Shown: one piece after another, positions 12,001 to 24,000 of the stretch
How positions within the stretch are numbered: the stretch's first letter is position 1
Layout: every line of letters begins with the position of its first letter
Source: Onychostoma macrolepis
Taxonomy: Eukaryota > Chordata > Actinopteri > Cypriniformes > Cyprinidae
DNA: 64,000 nt
NCBI RefSeq assembly: GCF_012432095.1
Contig: NC_081174.1
Coordinates: 21,510,357-21,574,356, forward strand
Reading direction: 5' to 3'
Position numbers and translations under genes: made by a program
The notes under the pieces: generated by a model
Seen by the model: the letters and a program-made list of their open reading frames with translations, nothing else
The model's database searches: none
Told to the model about the DNA's origin: nothing

Positions 12001-15000
12001 CACCACAACCAATGTTCAGGATAGAATCATAACTCTCCACACTCGTTGTGCCATAAAGGTAACAGAGAAACATGGAGTGACATGAAAAGAAAAGCGGGAT
12101 GTGTCCCAAACAATATGTGACCCTGGACCACAAAGTGTAAATTTTTCGAAATTGAGATTTATACATCAAAATGAAAGCTGAATAAATAAGCTTTCCAATG
12201 GTGTATGGTGTGTTAGGATCGGAAAATATTTTGGCCGAGATACAACTATTTCAAAATCTGCAATCTGAGGGTGCAAAAAAATCTAAATATTGAGAAAATC
12301 GCCTTTAACGTTGTCCAAATGATGTTCTTAGCAATGCATATTGCTAATCAAAAATTAAGTTTTGATATATTTATGGTAAGAAATTTACAAAATATCTTCA
12401 TGGAACATGATCTTGACTTAATATCCTAATGATTTTTGGCATAAAAGAAAAATTGATCATTTTGACCCATACAATGTATTTTTGGCTATTGCTACAAATA
12501 TACCCCAGCAACTTAAGACTGGTTTTGTGGTCCAGGGTCACATATGAGAAAAAACTTGCAATTATATTAAGTGGTGCACTCCATATCATTTATCAAGCAA
12601 CACTGCAACTTGTCACATTAATGTAGAATATACAGGTGCATCTCAATAAATTAGAATGTCGTGAAAAAGTTCATTTTTTCTTGTAAGTTATTTCAAAAAG
12701 TGAAACTTTCATATATTTTAGATTCATTGCATGTAAAGTAAAACATTTCAAAAGTTTTTTTTTGTTTTAATTTTGATGATTAGAGCTTACAGCTCATGAA
12801 AGTCAAAAATCAGTATCTCAAAATATTAGAATATTTACATTTGAGTTTCAATTAATGACCATCCCTACAGTATAAATCCCGGGTATCTCTTGTTCTTTGA
12901 AACCACAATAATGGAGAAGACTGCTGAATTGGCAATTATCCAGAAGATGAACATTGACGCCCTCCACAAAGAGGGAAAGTCACAGAGGGTCATTACTGAA
13001 AGGTGTGGCTGTTTACAGAGTGCTGTATCAAAGCATATTAAATGCAAAGTTGACCGGAAGGAAGAATTTGGGTAGGAAAAGGTGCACAAGCAACAGGGAT
13101 GACTGCAAGCTTGAGAATACTGTCAAGCAAAGCTGATTCAAACACTTGTGAGAGCTTCACAAGGAGTGGACTGAAGCTGGAGTCAGTGCATCAAGAGTCA
13201 CCACGCTCAGACGTCTTCAGGAAAAGGGCTACCAAGCCACTTCTGAACCAGAGACAACGTCAGAAGCGTCTTACCTGGGGAAAAAGAACTGGACTGTTGC
13301 TCAGTGGTCCAAAGTCCTCTTTTCAGATGAAAGTAAATCTTGAATTTCATTTGGAAATCAAGGTCCCAGAGTCTGGAGGAAGAGTGGAGAGGCACAGAAT
13401 CCATGTTGCTTGAAGTCCAGTGTGAAGTTTCCACAGTCAGCGATGATTTGGGCTGCCATGTCATCTGCTGGTGTTGGTACACTGTGTTTTCTGAAGTCCA
13501 CAGTCAACGCAGCCATCTACCAAGAAATTTTAGAGCACTTCATGCTTCCTTCTGCTGACAAGGTTTATGGAGATGCTGATTTAATTTTCCAGCAGGACTT
13601 GGCACCTGCCCACACTGCCAAAGGTATCAAAAGCTGGTTCAATGACCATGGTGTTACTGTGCTTGATTGGCCAGCAAACTTGCCTGACCTGAACCCCATA
13701 GACAATCTATGGGGTATTGTCAAGAGGAAGATGAGAGACACCAGACCCAGCAATGCAGATGACCTGAAGGCCGCTATCAAAGCAACCTGGGCTTCCATAC
13801 CACCTCAGCAGTGCCACAAACTGATCACCTCCATGCCACGCCAAATTGAGGCAGTAATCAAAGCAAAAGGAGCCCCTACCAAGTATTGAGTACATATAAA
13901 GTAAATGAACATACTTTCCAGAAGGCCAACAATTCACTAAAAATGTTTTTTTATTGGTCTTATGAAGTATTCTAATTTGTTGAGATAGTGAATTGGTGGG
14001 TTTTAGTTAAATGTGAGCCAAAATCATCACAATTAAAAGAACCAAAGACTTAAACTACTTCAGTCTGTGTGCATTGAATTTATTTAATACACGAGTTTCA
14101 CAATTTGAGTTCAATTACTGAAATGAATGAATGAATGAATGAATGGGGCATTTATATAGCGCTTTATTGTGTATTGCAATACACCCAAAGCGCTTTACAA
14201 TCATATGGGGAATATGATCCTCAACCATCACCAGTGTGCAGCATCCATTTGGATGATGCGACGGCAGCCACAGGACAACGGCGCCAGTGCGCTCACCACA
14301 CACCAGCTACAGGTGGAGAGGAGAGAGTGTCATAGAGCCAATCAAGTGGATGGAGATTATTGGGAAGCCATGATTGACAAGGGCCAGTGGAGGGAATTTG
14401 GCCAGGAAATAAATTAACTTTTCCACGACATTCTAATTTATTGAGATGCACCTGTAACTGATGTGTGGTTATTGGTACACGTACAGTTTATCATTCATTT
14501 ACCTTCAAATGCGGCTTACCAATCAGAATTTAAAGGCAGAACTATCCATTTCATAATATTATTGTAATATTACTGTTTTGATTATCCAAAATATATATTA
14601 GTGTATGTTTGAAGTCATTAATATATCTGTCTGGTTTGAGACCAGCTGTAAACCTACCAGGAAGCTTGACCACAAAACCAACAATGTGCCAAAGTGTGTC
14701 GGAAAAGTAAGAAAGAACATTGCGAGGTTTTGCAATGTATTTATGTGTGTGTGTGTGTGTGTGCGCATTGTGGACTGTTAATATAGATGTGATCATGAAT
14801 GTTTATTAGGTTTGAATGTGTATGTAATGCTTCAGTATATATGAAAACTGTTCAGACAAAAAAAAAAAAATTTTGCTGACACTGAAGCTTTCATAGAAGA
14901 GAATCCTTACAAAACGTATGTTAATGGTAAGTTTTCTGATGTCATCAGAAGGCAAAGGTTAAGCTTGACTAAGGGGTCTAAAGCCAATCTGTTTCTAATT

Positions 15001-18000
15001 TAGGCCAGTAGCATGATTGGTTTGGCCTTGGGTATGTTTCATTGGCTGAGTGAGACTCAGGGTTTCCAGTTGGAGCCCTCTGGAGGAGTGTCCATGTTTG
15101 ACTGACACCATCGAATGGCTGGTGATGTGACAGCGCCCCCGTAAAACAGTCAAAACGAGTCAAAGTTTTTCCCTCAGTATGTGACTACAGCTGCCACCAG
15201 AACAACAAAAAAACTTAAAATAATCAGAACAGAAGGGCATATAAAACCTGAACGGTTTATACTGAATATCAAATAAATCTTATGGAAGTTATTTTTCCCC
15301 CCAGAGAGACTTGTAATCAGTCATCATCCGACTATAATGGTGGTAGCGTTTCTTGAGCACTAAATCAGCTTATTAGAATGATTTCTGAAGGATCAAGTAA
15401 CACTGAATACTTGAGTAATGGCTACTGAAAATTCAGCTTTGCCATCACAGGAATGAATTACATAAAAAATAGTAATACAATTTAATTTGTAATAATATTC
15501 CACAATATCACTGTTTTACTCTACTTTTAGCCTTTGGGAGAAAAGACTTCTTACAAAGACATTTTACTGACAATTTGATTCAAAGACCCATATTTAAAAG
15601 AGATAAATGAGAGGAAGAAAGTCCTTTTTACCAGACAGTTGTGTTATCATATGCAAAAAAAATGGGATAAAAATAAAAAATAAAATACAAATACATCAAA
15701 TGAAGTTTCTTATACTTGGTTCTTTCTTAAGTAATACCTCACAAACTATAAATCAACTCTTCTCAGCTACTCAATATGAATGCTATCTACAGCTACAATA
15801 TGTAACATATGGCTTCCATTACTCTCAACATACAATCATTTAAAAACCAGAAACATCGGCTGTGATGTAAGACTGTTGGCCCTAACATATAGAGCGTTGG
15901 TTGATGTACATTTGTTTTTAAGCCTTGCCAAGTCACTGGTTGCAAGTCCATAACTTTCTCATGACATAACTGCATTTAGCTGAATTGATTTAAATGCTGC
16001 TGGTTTACAAGTATGACCAAAGTAACAATATCTATCTGTATAATACAGCTAGCTACACAAGGTTTTGTAAAAATATGAGAGCTCTGAACAGCTCAAATGT
16101 ACTATCAGTTTTAGAGCAAAAAGTTTATCCAGTTTTGGTACAGAATGAGCTTTGAGGATTTGTTTATGGTAACTCAAACAAAGCCATTTAATGGAAAGCA
16201 ACTGTATATTGGTGCAAAGCATTAGTCATATGAGTCCAATAGGGCCAACAAAAAACAATCCAGTCCTGAACCACTTTATAGGATGTAAAGCACACAAACT
16301 CTTTCAGTACACAACATTTGTTGCTCTGATGTAGAGTACATTTGTTTAATTGTGTCAGATATCCTATAGACAAAGACCCAGCACCATTGGCTGAATCATT
16401 GACCACACACATGCTCCACTCACTCAAAACCACAAACCCAGAGAGGACTGAGTCTAACCATCCATTTCCTCACACTTCTCTTATGCTCACACCACAAAAC
16501 TTTCAGCAGGTTGGCCTCTAAAGAAAAGCCTGAACTGAAGGTCAGAAGGTCTCCATCGCTTGCTCTGTAAAGCCAAAAATCAGACCAGAGATCATAACAC
16601 AGACACAGCAGATGCCGGTATGCCAGCTGGGAGCTGACTGGCGTTTTTTCAGCCGCTCAGGAAATGTTTGTGAGACGGTGACTCCCCTGGGAGACAAAAA
16701 AAAAAAATGGGGAGACAGAAAGGGATGAAGAAAGACAGGAATAGACAGACCCAGATAGGAATGCAAATCAGGGGTCGAGAGCAGAGGAGAGATGAAAAAA
16801 GACATGAAAGCTAATCAAATCTGTGAAAAGGCGAAAATGATTGAAAATAAATCTCTTACTATGCCTAATATTTCAAAACGTTTTCTCTGAAAAAGAGACA
16901 TTTGAATTAATGTAAAAATGTAATTAAAATATTTTAAACATTTAATAACAAGAACTTCTTGACAGCACTTCAGCTGTTGTCTGTTTTAAACTACCCGTGT
17001 TGTGTCACTCGGGGCATAAAGTCGGATCTCATTCAGATGAGACTCATTTTCCGTGAGGAGGAGGTCAGGTAAATGAGCGTTTCAGATACATACTTAATCA
17101 CAAATTGAACATGTCAGGGTTTTCCCTCGCACAGCCTCTATAAAATGTCTTACCAAACAACTTACATGCTGTTTTTTTAGCTAATTTAAAAAGAAATTTA
17201 ACTATGGTTGGATTTAGGACTGTCTGTGATTGTGTATATTATTTTTTCCCTTCTCATTTATTTTTACTTTTATAGAACTGTAACTAAAGCTAAATGTCTT
17301 TTTCCATTACATTACAGATTTGGACCGTTTTCCCAACTTTCTCGGTTAAAAAAAGAGAAAAGAAATTTGGTATTGCTGGCTTCACAGGCAATGAAAACAG
17401 AACTGAATCTACAACCTGATTCTGGGCTCCTCAGAATGTTCGAAATGTTCATTATAGCTTAATTAAATTCTCATTCAATTACATTCATAATTTCATAATA
17501 CTATATATACTGTATATATAGGACTTGGTTTATTTCATTGGGTTATGTGATTCATACATCCAAGCAACAGACACTCGCATATTAGTAATCAGTGATCAAC
17601 TGATTTACTGTAGGTTTTTAATGTCCAATATATTGTCCAATATATTGTCCAATATGTCTTAAGAGAGCAGGTTAGCCGAAATAAAGCTAATACATATGAT
17701 ATTACATTATCTTATTACATTAATATAAGGATGCTGCAATTAAATTAAAATGTATTTTACATAATATTTACCACAATAATAAAAAAATATTGTTGTGATG
17801 ACATTTTCTAAAATAAAGAAATGAATAAAATGGAAGCAAATAATACTGTAACCAACCATACAATTAATAAGTCTGGTAAGTCTGTGTATCACGGATTTGT
17901 GGTTATAGTTAATTAAATAAAGGTTAGAAGAACGAAGTAGCATTAACACATTTTTCCATTTATTGAACATCAAGCTGAGACAAAGACAAGGGGAAAACTG

Positions 18001-21000
18001 AGGACTTATAAGGGGACGAGAACAAAAGAACAAACAAGACAATGCAAATCAGGTGGGGACAATGATCGATGATTAACTAATAAGAACCAAATCAGGGAAA
18101 ACAGGAACTTAGAAGGGCAGACAAGTGACACTGTGCAAACTGGAAATAATTTTTTCACAAATAAAGACCAGACCATGCTAATTTTACATACACTACACAA
18201 GGACTATGGCTTAGTGACAAACTGGATATAGCACAGTAGTGTTGTCAAAAGACCCGGTACTTCGGTACCAAGTCGGTACTAAAAAAATGAAAACGTCACG
18301 GTACCAAGTTTTTTTAAGAACCGGTGGTCATCACCGCATCAACCCGGTTCTTGACGCGTACGGCCCGATGATTTCCGCGATGCAGAAAACGCGGACGGAA
18401 TCGCGGAATCCAGTTATAAAAACGGAATTTGCAGTTTAGCACGGAATGTCACGGAATTGGTCAAAGTTTGGATGAATTAATCAAAAGTAGGTCATTACAC
18501 TTAAATCAAATCGCGACATGGACTAGTATCTGTAAATATTAAGCCGCAAAAGTCGATTCAGATATGAATCCCGCATGTTCTGCGAGTCTCTGTGTGAATG
18601 AATGAATGTCAGAGACGCGTTTTTTTTACTACACACACTGACGCTCGCTGTGATTTCAGCATCTGCCGTCTCAGTGAGGACATAAATACATTACATCTAC
18701 AGAACTGCTCTGAGAGTCACTTCACGAGCATTTTACCGTTTCATTTGAGTAAAACCAGCGTCATATCATATAGCTACACACAGAAATTTAAAGGTATTCA
18801 CGGCAACCCGTCAAAATAAAAGTTTATCTTAAGGACATTGTGCTAGAAATATATTACTATTATTTAGTTGAATGTATGTGATACTATTACTACTGTTGAA
18901 AAAAATTTATATTTATTTTTAAAGAAATAATCACACAATATTTCTTCCATATTTTAATTTTAATAGTAAATCCCCTTTATTTAGCAAAAAAATAAAATGT
19001 GTTTAAATTTCATTAATTAAAAGACAAATTAAATTTGGGTGAAACTTTACTGTTTACTGTTTTTCATACTTTTTTTACTTGCGGAAAAACTTGAAACACA
19101 ATTTAAATAAGTATAAAGAATGGCATTGATTTTTGCACATTTTATTTTTGTTTGACTTTATTATTAAAAATAGTGTGTTTTTTAATTAGCATGTGGTACC
19201 GAAATTGGTACAGAGAACCGTGGATTTTCACTGGTATCGGTACCGAATACTGAAATTTTGGTACTGTGACAACACTATAGCACAGCATAATTTAAAGTTG
19301 AAAAATATATTTCAGCCAATGCAATATAGGCCTTGGCGATATATAGGTCAACCACAATAAAGTAATAATTACAGAGATCCTAACCCCATCCAGATCAGTA
19401 CATGAAATCACCAATGTCCTCGAGGACGGTAATAGTAACTCAAATATCATTCAAAAAATGAATCCTTTCAGAACAGCACTTAAAACAGCTCTAAAGACAA
19501 AAAAGAAGCATGTCACATGCCACATTTCACTACAAACAAAAATGTACCCATTTCACATGCTTGATAGGAAAAAAAATAACTTTGTTTTGAATAGATAAAT
19601 ATAGAGTCACATCATCCAAAATCATGTCACTTAACAAGACTGGCACAAACAGACTTCATTTATGCAAGACCAAATGCGTTTCCCCAATCAGAGCCAAAAA
19701 CTGAAGAAAGTTCTGAATGAAAAACATAATTGTTCACAAATGATCAAAACAGCCTGTCCTATCATTTAAATAATGTAGCAGAGTCCAATTTTGATCATAA
19801 ACAGTGCTGAGTAATTACCTCCTTAGAGTATAGTGTGTTTTGAGAAATGTTTTCACATTTGACTACTTTTGACTGAGAAATGCACTAAGCCCTGCATGTG
19901 CAAATTTGTTTGTATATAATTTTTATATATGATGCCCCAGGACTGTCAGAAGTTCATGCATATTTATGCATAATTATGTTTTACCAATCAAAGGTACATT
20001 TTTGAAATTCACAAAACAATTTGTAAAGATCTAATTCTGCAGTGCAACAGGCCCCATCTCATATTTAGGTAATATTTAACATACTTGAGCATCTAAAATT
20101 ACAATTAAAAACACACCTGAGAAATATGATGGCGTAAGAAAAATGGCTATTTTGTTATAATTGAGCCAAGTTTTATGTCACATCATTATATAAGAGACCC
20201 AAGTTCAGTCATAAATCCATTTTGTACATTGTGTGCTCTTATACAGTGTGTTTTGTCTTTATCTAGTCATATTTAAAGAATACAAAAGAATGTGTGACAT
20301 CAAAGTAATGAAAAAGCACAAGCAATTATTTGGCCTAGAGCAAGCAAAACTTTGCTCTACATCATAAACAGAGGCTTTAATTTTCCACTGACTTGTAGCA
20401 GCTAATGCAATTATGCTCTAATAGTATCCATGTTTGTCTTTCAAGCATCTGAAAATCATGCACAGGCCTAAAGTCATCTATTGTCCTTTCATCTTTCATT
20501 CCGAACTCATCTCAAGTTCAACTTCCCAGCAGACTTCGACCTTTGCCCTGCACCAGTCACAAAAGGTCAAAGAATCCCTCCGAGTCCAATCAAAACAGTT
20601 CCTACAGCCCAGAAAGAGCAATCAGCGGCCAAATACACTACCAGTCAAATGTATTTGAACAGTAAGATTTTTAATGTTTTTTAAAGAATTCTCTTCCGCT
20701 CACCAAGCCTGCAAAAATTATGCAAAAAAGCCTGCTAAATAAAAATACTTTTATTTAGCAAGGATGCTTTAAATTGACCAAGAGTAATGATAAAGATATT
20801 TATAATGTTACAAAAGATTTCTATTTCAGATAAATACTGTTCTGAACTTTCGGTAACACTTTATTTTACAGTACGTGTACTTCCCTGGTACATACATGGT
20901 AAATATCTTGTACCTACAAGCAAATGAGTGGTAACACAAAGTACTTACCTGAAGTGTATGTACATGGTAACAAATAAGAAACATAGCTGTACTTAACAGT

Positions 21001-24000
21001 CGTACGTGCATGGTAATTAGTTTGTACATACAGACAAGTGTGGGTAAGAACGGTCACTTACAGGTAGTGCCCGTACATGGTAACTAATTAGATACCTTAC
21101 TGTACTTACTAATGTATATGCATGGTAAATATGTAGTACTTACAGACAAGTGGGTACAAACAGGCACATCCCCAGTATCCGTATATGGTAACTAATAAGA
21201 CATACTTTATTACTGTACATACTAATGATATATACATGGTAAATATGTAGCACCTACAGAAAAATGTGGTATTATGTGGTAACAAACAAGACACATACTG
21301 TACTTGGTATATATGGTACGCTTGGTAGGTACTAACCTTACCTAATAAAAAGAGGTCTGTTTTTCAATTGCTTGTGTAGGACTGTTAAAGCTAAATTGCT
21401 CTCCACAACAGTGCTTACAAAGTTTGAAGAACTTGCTAATTCCTGTATAATGTTTATGTAAAATGGTGCACTTTATTTTACAGTCCTATTTCCATATACT
21501 TACTATGTACATAATTGTGTATGTACCTATTAGTTAATGTACAGTATAAGTTATGCGGTACTCAAGTTGGGGGGTATAAACATGGACCAAGGCACTTATT
21601 GAGAAATTGATGGTAGGTGCCATTGCAGTTAACTTGCCTTATCTTTAACAACACTGATTCTCTTAACTAATTGGTCCAATAGGGATTTTTGATTACATAC
21701 ATTCCTAATAATTATGTGTGTAGACAGATTTTATTTTGGAATTATACAGTAGCTACCAGACTCATATTTGCACTTGCAACTCCTGATTGTCATGAGTCAA
21801 AATCCCTATTTAAAAGGACTGTGCTTGATCAGTATTAACACTATGCAGTGCTGCACAGTTACTGCCATGTTCCCAACTAACTTCCAAAGCATGTACCAGG
21901 AGGACTTGAACTTACAGATATCCATAATTTGTAAAAGTTTTGGTAAGCACATATTGTTTCACTGTATGTTTGTGCCTGTTATTAACCACACTTATGTACT
22001 ACACATTTACCACCATTAGTAAGTATAATAATGTATCTGATTAGTTACCATCAGTGTTGGGTAAGTTACTTTAAAAAAGTACAGTCGAGGTACAGTCTCT
22101 CCCTTCTGAGCTCACCTATATCACACCCACGCACATCGTGCTATAAGATCATCATCCACGCGAAACCAAGCTTGAGACGTGCGAACATGTAAATGTACAC
22201 ATCACCTCCGTATACAAAGAAAGATTCAAGTTCATCTCGGCTACTTTTCGTTTTTGGAAGAAGACGTGCTTTGAGGAATAAGCCTTGAATTGTGATGCCG
22301 ACGCGGCTTAATGCAGCGGATGATCTCATTCTGATGAGTCATTTATTTATAGGCTACTTATTAGTGTTACTGTGACATAAACTTGTACACATTCACTTGT
22401 TGAACTTTTCCCAAATTATAATGCCAGACTAAAATATGTCGAGTGCAACATTTTGAAATATGATTCATATGAATTGAAATACGACCTTTCATTGCATTTA
22501 AATGTTGTAGGACTCGCCTGCATTTTAGCTCACATTGTCCGGTGATTTATTAAAGGGCATACTGACCCGCAAAACATGATTTTTTAGTTCATAATTTTTA
22601 ACACTGCATTTGTAACTTAAGTAACGTAATTTTATTGACATAAGTAACTGTAATCAAATCACATAAATTTAAAATGTAACGCATTACTTTACTGCGTCAC
22701 CAGGAAAAGTAATTAGATTATAGTAACGCGTTTCTGTGTACCGCGTTATACCCAACTCTGGTTACCATATACTGAAACTACATGTAAGTGAACGTTATTA
22801 CGCACACACTTGTTTGTAAGTACTACATATTTACCATGTGTATACCAAGTACAGCATGTGTCTTGTTTCTTACCATATACTACCACATTTTACCGTAGGT
22901 GCTAAATATTTACCATGTACATACCATACTATGTACAGTAATGTGTCTTATCAGTTACCATATATGGAAACTGTAAGGACGTGCCTGTTTGTACCCACTT
23001 TATTGGTACAATGCATGTAAGACTGTTAAGTATAGCCATGTTTCTTATTTGTTACCATGTACATACATTTCAGGTAAGTACCTTGTGTTACCACTCATTT
23101 GCCTGTAGGTACAAGATATTTACCATGTATGTACCAGGGAAGTACACTCACTGTAAAATAAAGTGAACTATAATTCATCAAGAAATTCACTACTCCACTG
23201 TTTTCAACATAATAATGTCACAGTGCACACAGCAGGGAGGAACGAGGAACACGGAGACGAGGATAAACTTCAAAATAATAGTCTTTAATGACGACATCAG
23301 AGCAAGGTTAACACAGACAGGAACACCGGGGAATAACGAGTAGACCAGACGAAAACTAACTAGGCAGGAACTAAATACACATGACAATCACAGATAATGA
23401 CTAAAACACAGCTGGACAAGACTTAACTAATAATCACACTAAACAAGGACAGGAACATGACCAAATAAGGAAAAAAGAGGCGGGAACACATGACACACAC
23501 AACAGAGGACTGACAAATAATAATAAAAAAAAATTTTCGAGCAGCATATCAAAATATAAGAATGATTTCTGAAGGATCACGTGACTGGAGTAATGATGCT
23601 AAAAATTCAGCTTTGAAATCACAGGAATAAATTAAGTAAAAATAGGAAATTTTAAAATATATTCAAATAGAAAGCAGTTATTTTGAATAGTAAAAATATT
23701 TCACAATATTACTGCTTTTGTTGTATTTTGGATCAAATAAGTGCAGGCTTGGTGAGCAGAAGTTAAGAGTAAAAATCTGGTGGTCATAATCTAGAATCCC
23801 AAGAACTGCAGCAAAATAATACTTGTAGTTTACTACTGTTCAAAAGTTTGGGGTCAGTAAGATTTTTTTTTTAAGTCTCTTTTACAATACAATTTGAATA
23901 CATTGTGAGAATCCTGGCTTATTGGTATGCCCACCAGATGATGCGAGTAAAATGGGGCAATAAGCTCCCTGCCCCTTTTGGGGTTAGTAATGGCGTGAGA

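Larger units (their letters stand above)
12633..14454 (+). mobile_element. Tc1/mariner transposon, inactivated, with an internal insertion
   Basis: The inverted repeats start CAGGTGCATCTCAATAAATT and end with the matching inverse TTATTGAGATGCACCTG, flanked by TA (12631-12632 and 14455-14456) as expected for Tc1/mariner. A degraded transposase gene lies at 12911-13889. A separate repeat was inserted near the 3' end at about 14122-14412, lengthening the element. Confidence 0.93.
20640..23190 (+). repeat. dispersed cyprinid repeat, copy d, split by a foldback element
   Basis: The left part (20640-20851) ends ATAAATACTGTTCTGAACTTTC. After the intervening insert the family sequence resumes at about 23,165 with GAACTATAATTCATCAAGAA, which fits the continuation of other copies. 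The host repeat therefore predates the insertion. Confidence 0.65.

Noticed and set aside
20826..21029. Similar peptide strings on opposite strands at 20826-21029 and 22981-23166
   Set aside because: Not a gene pair; the similarity comes from the inverted arms of the foldback element.
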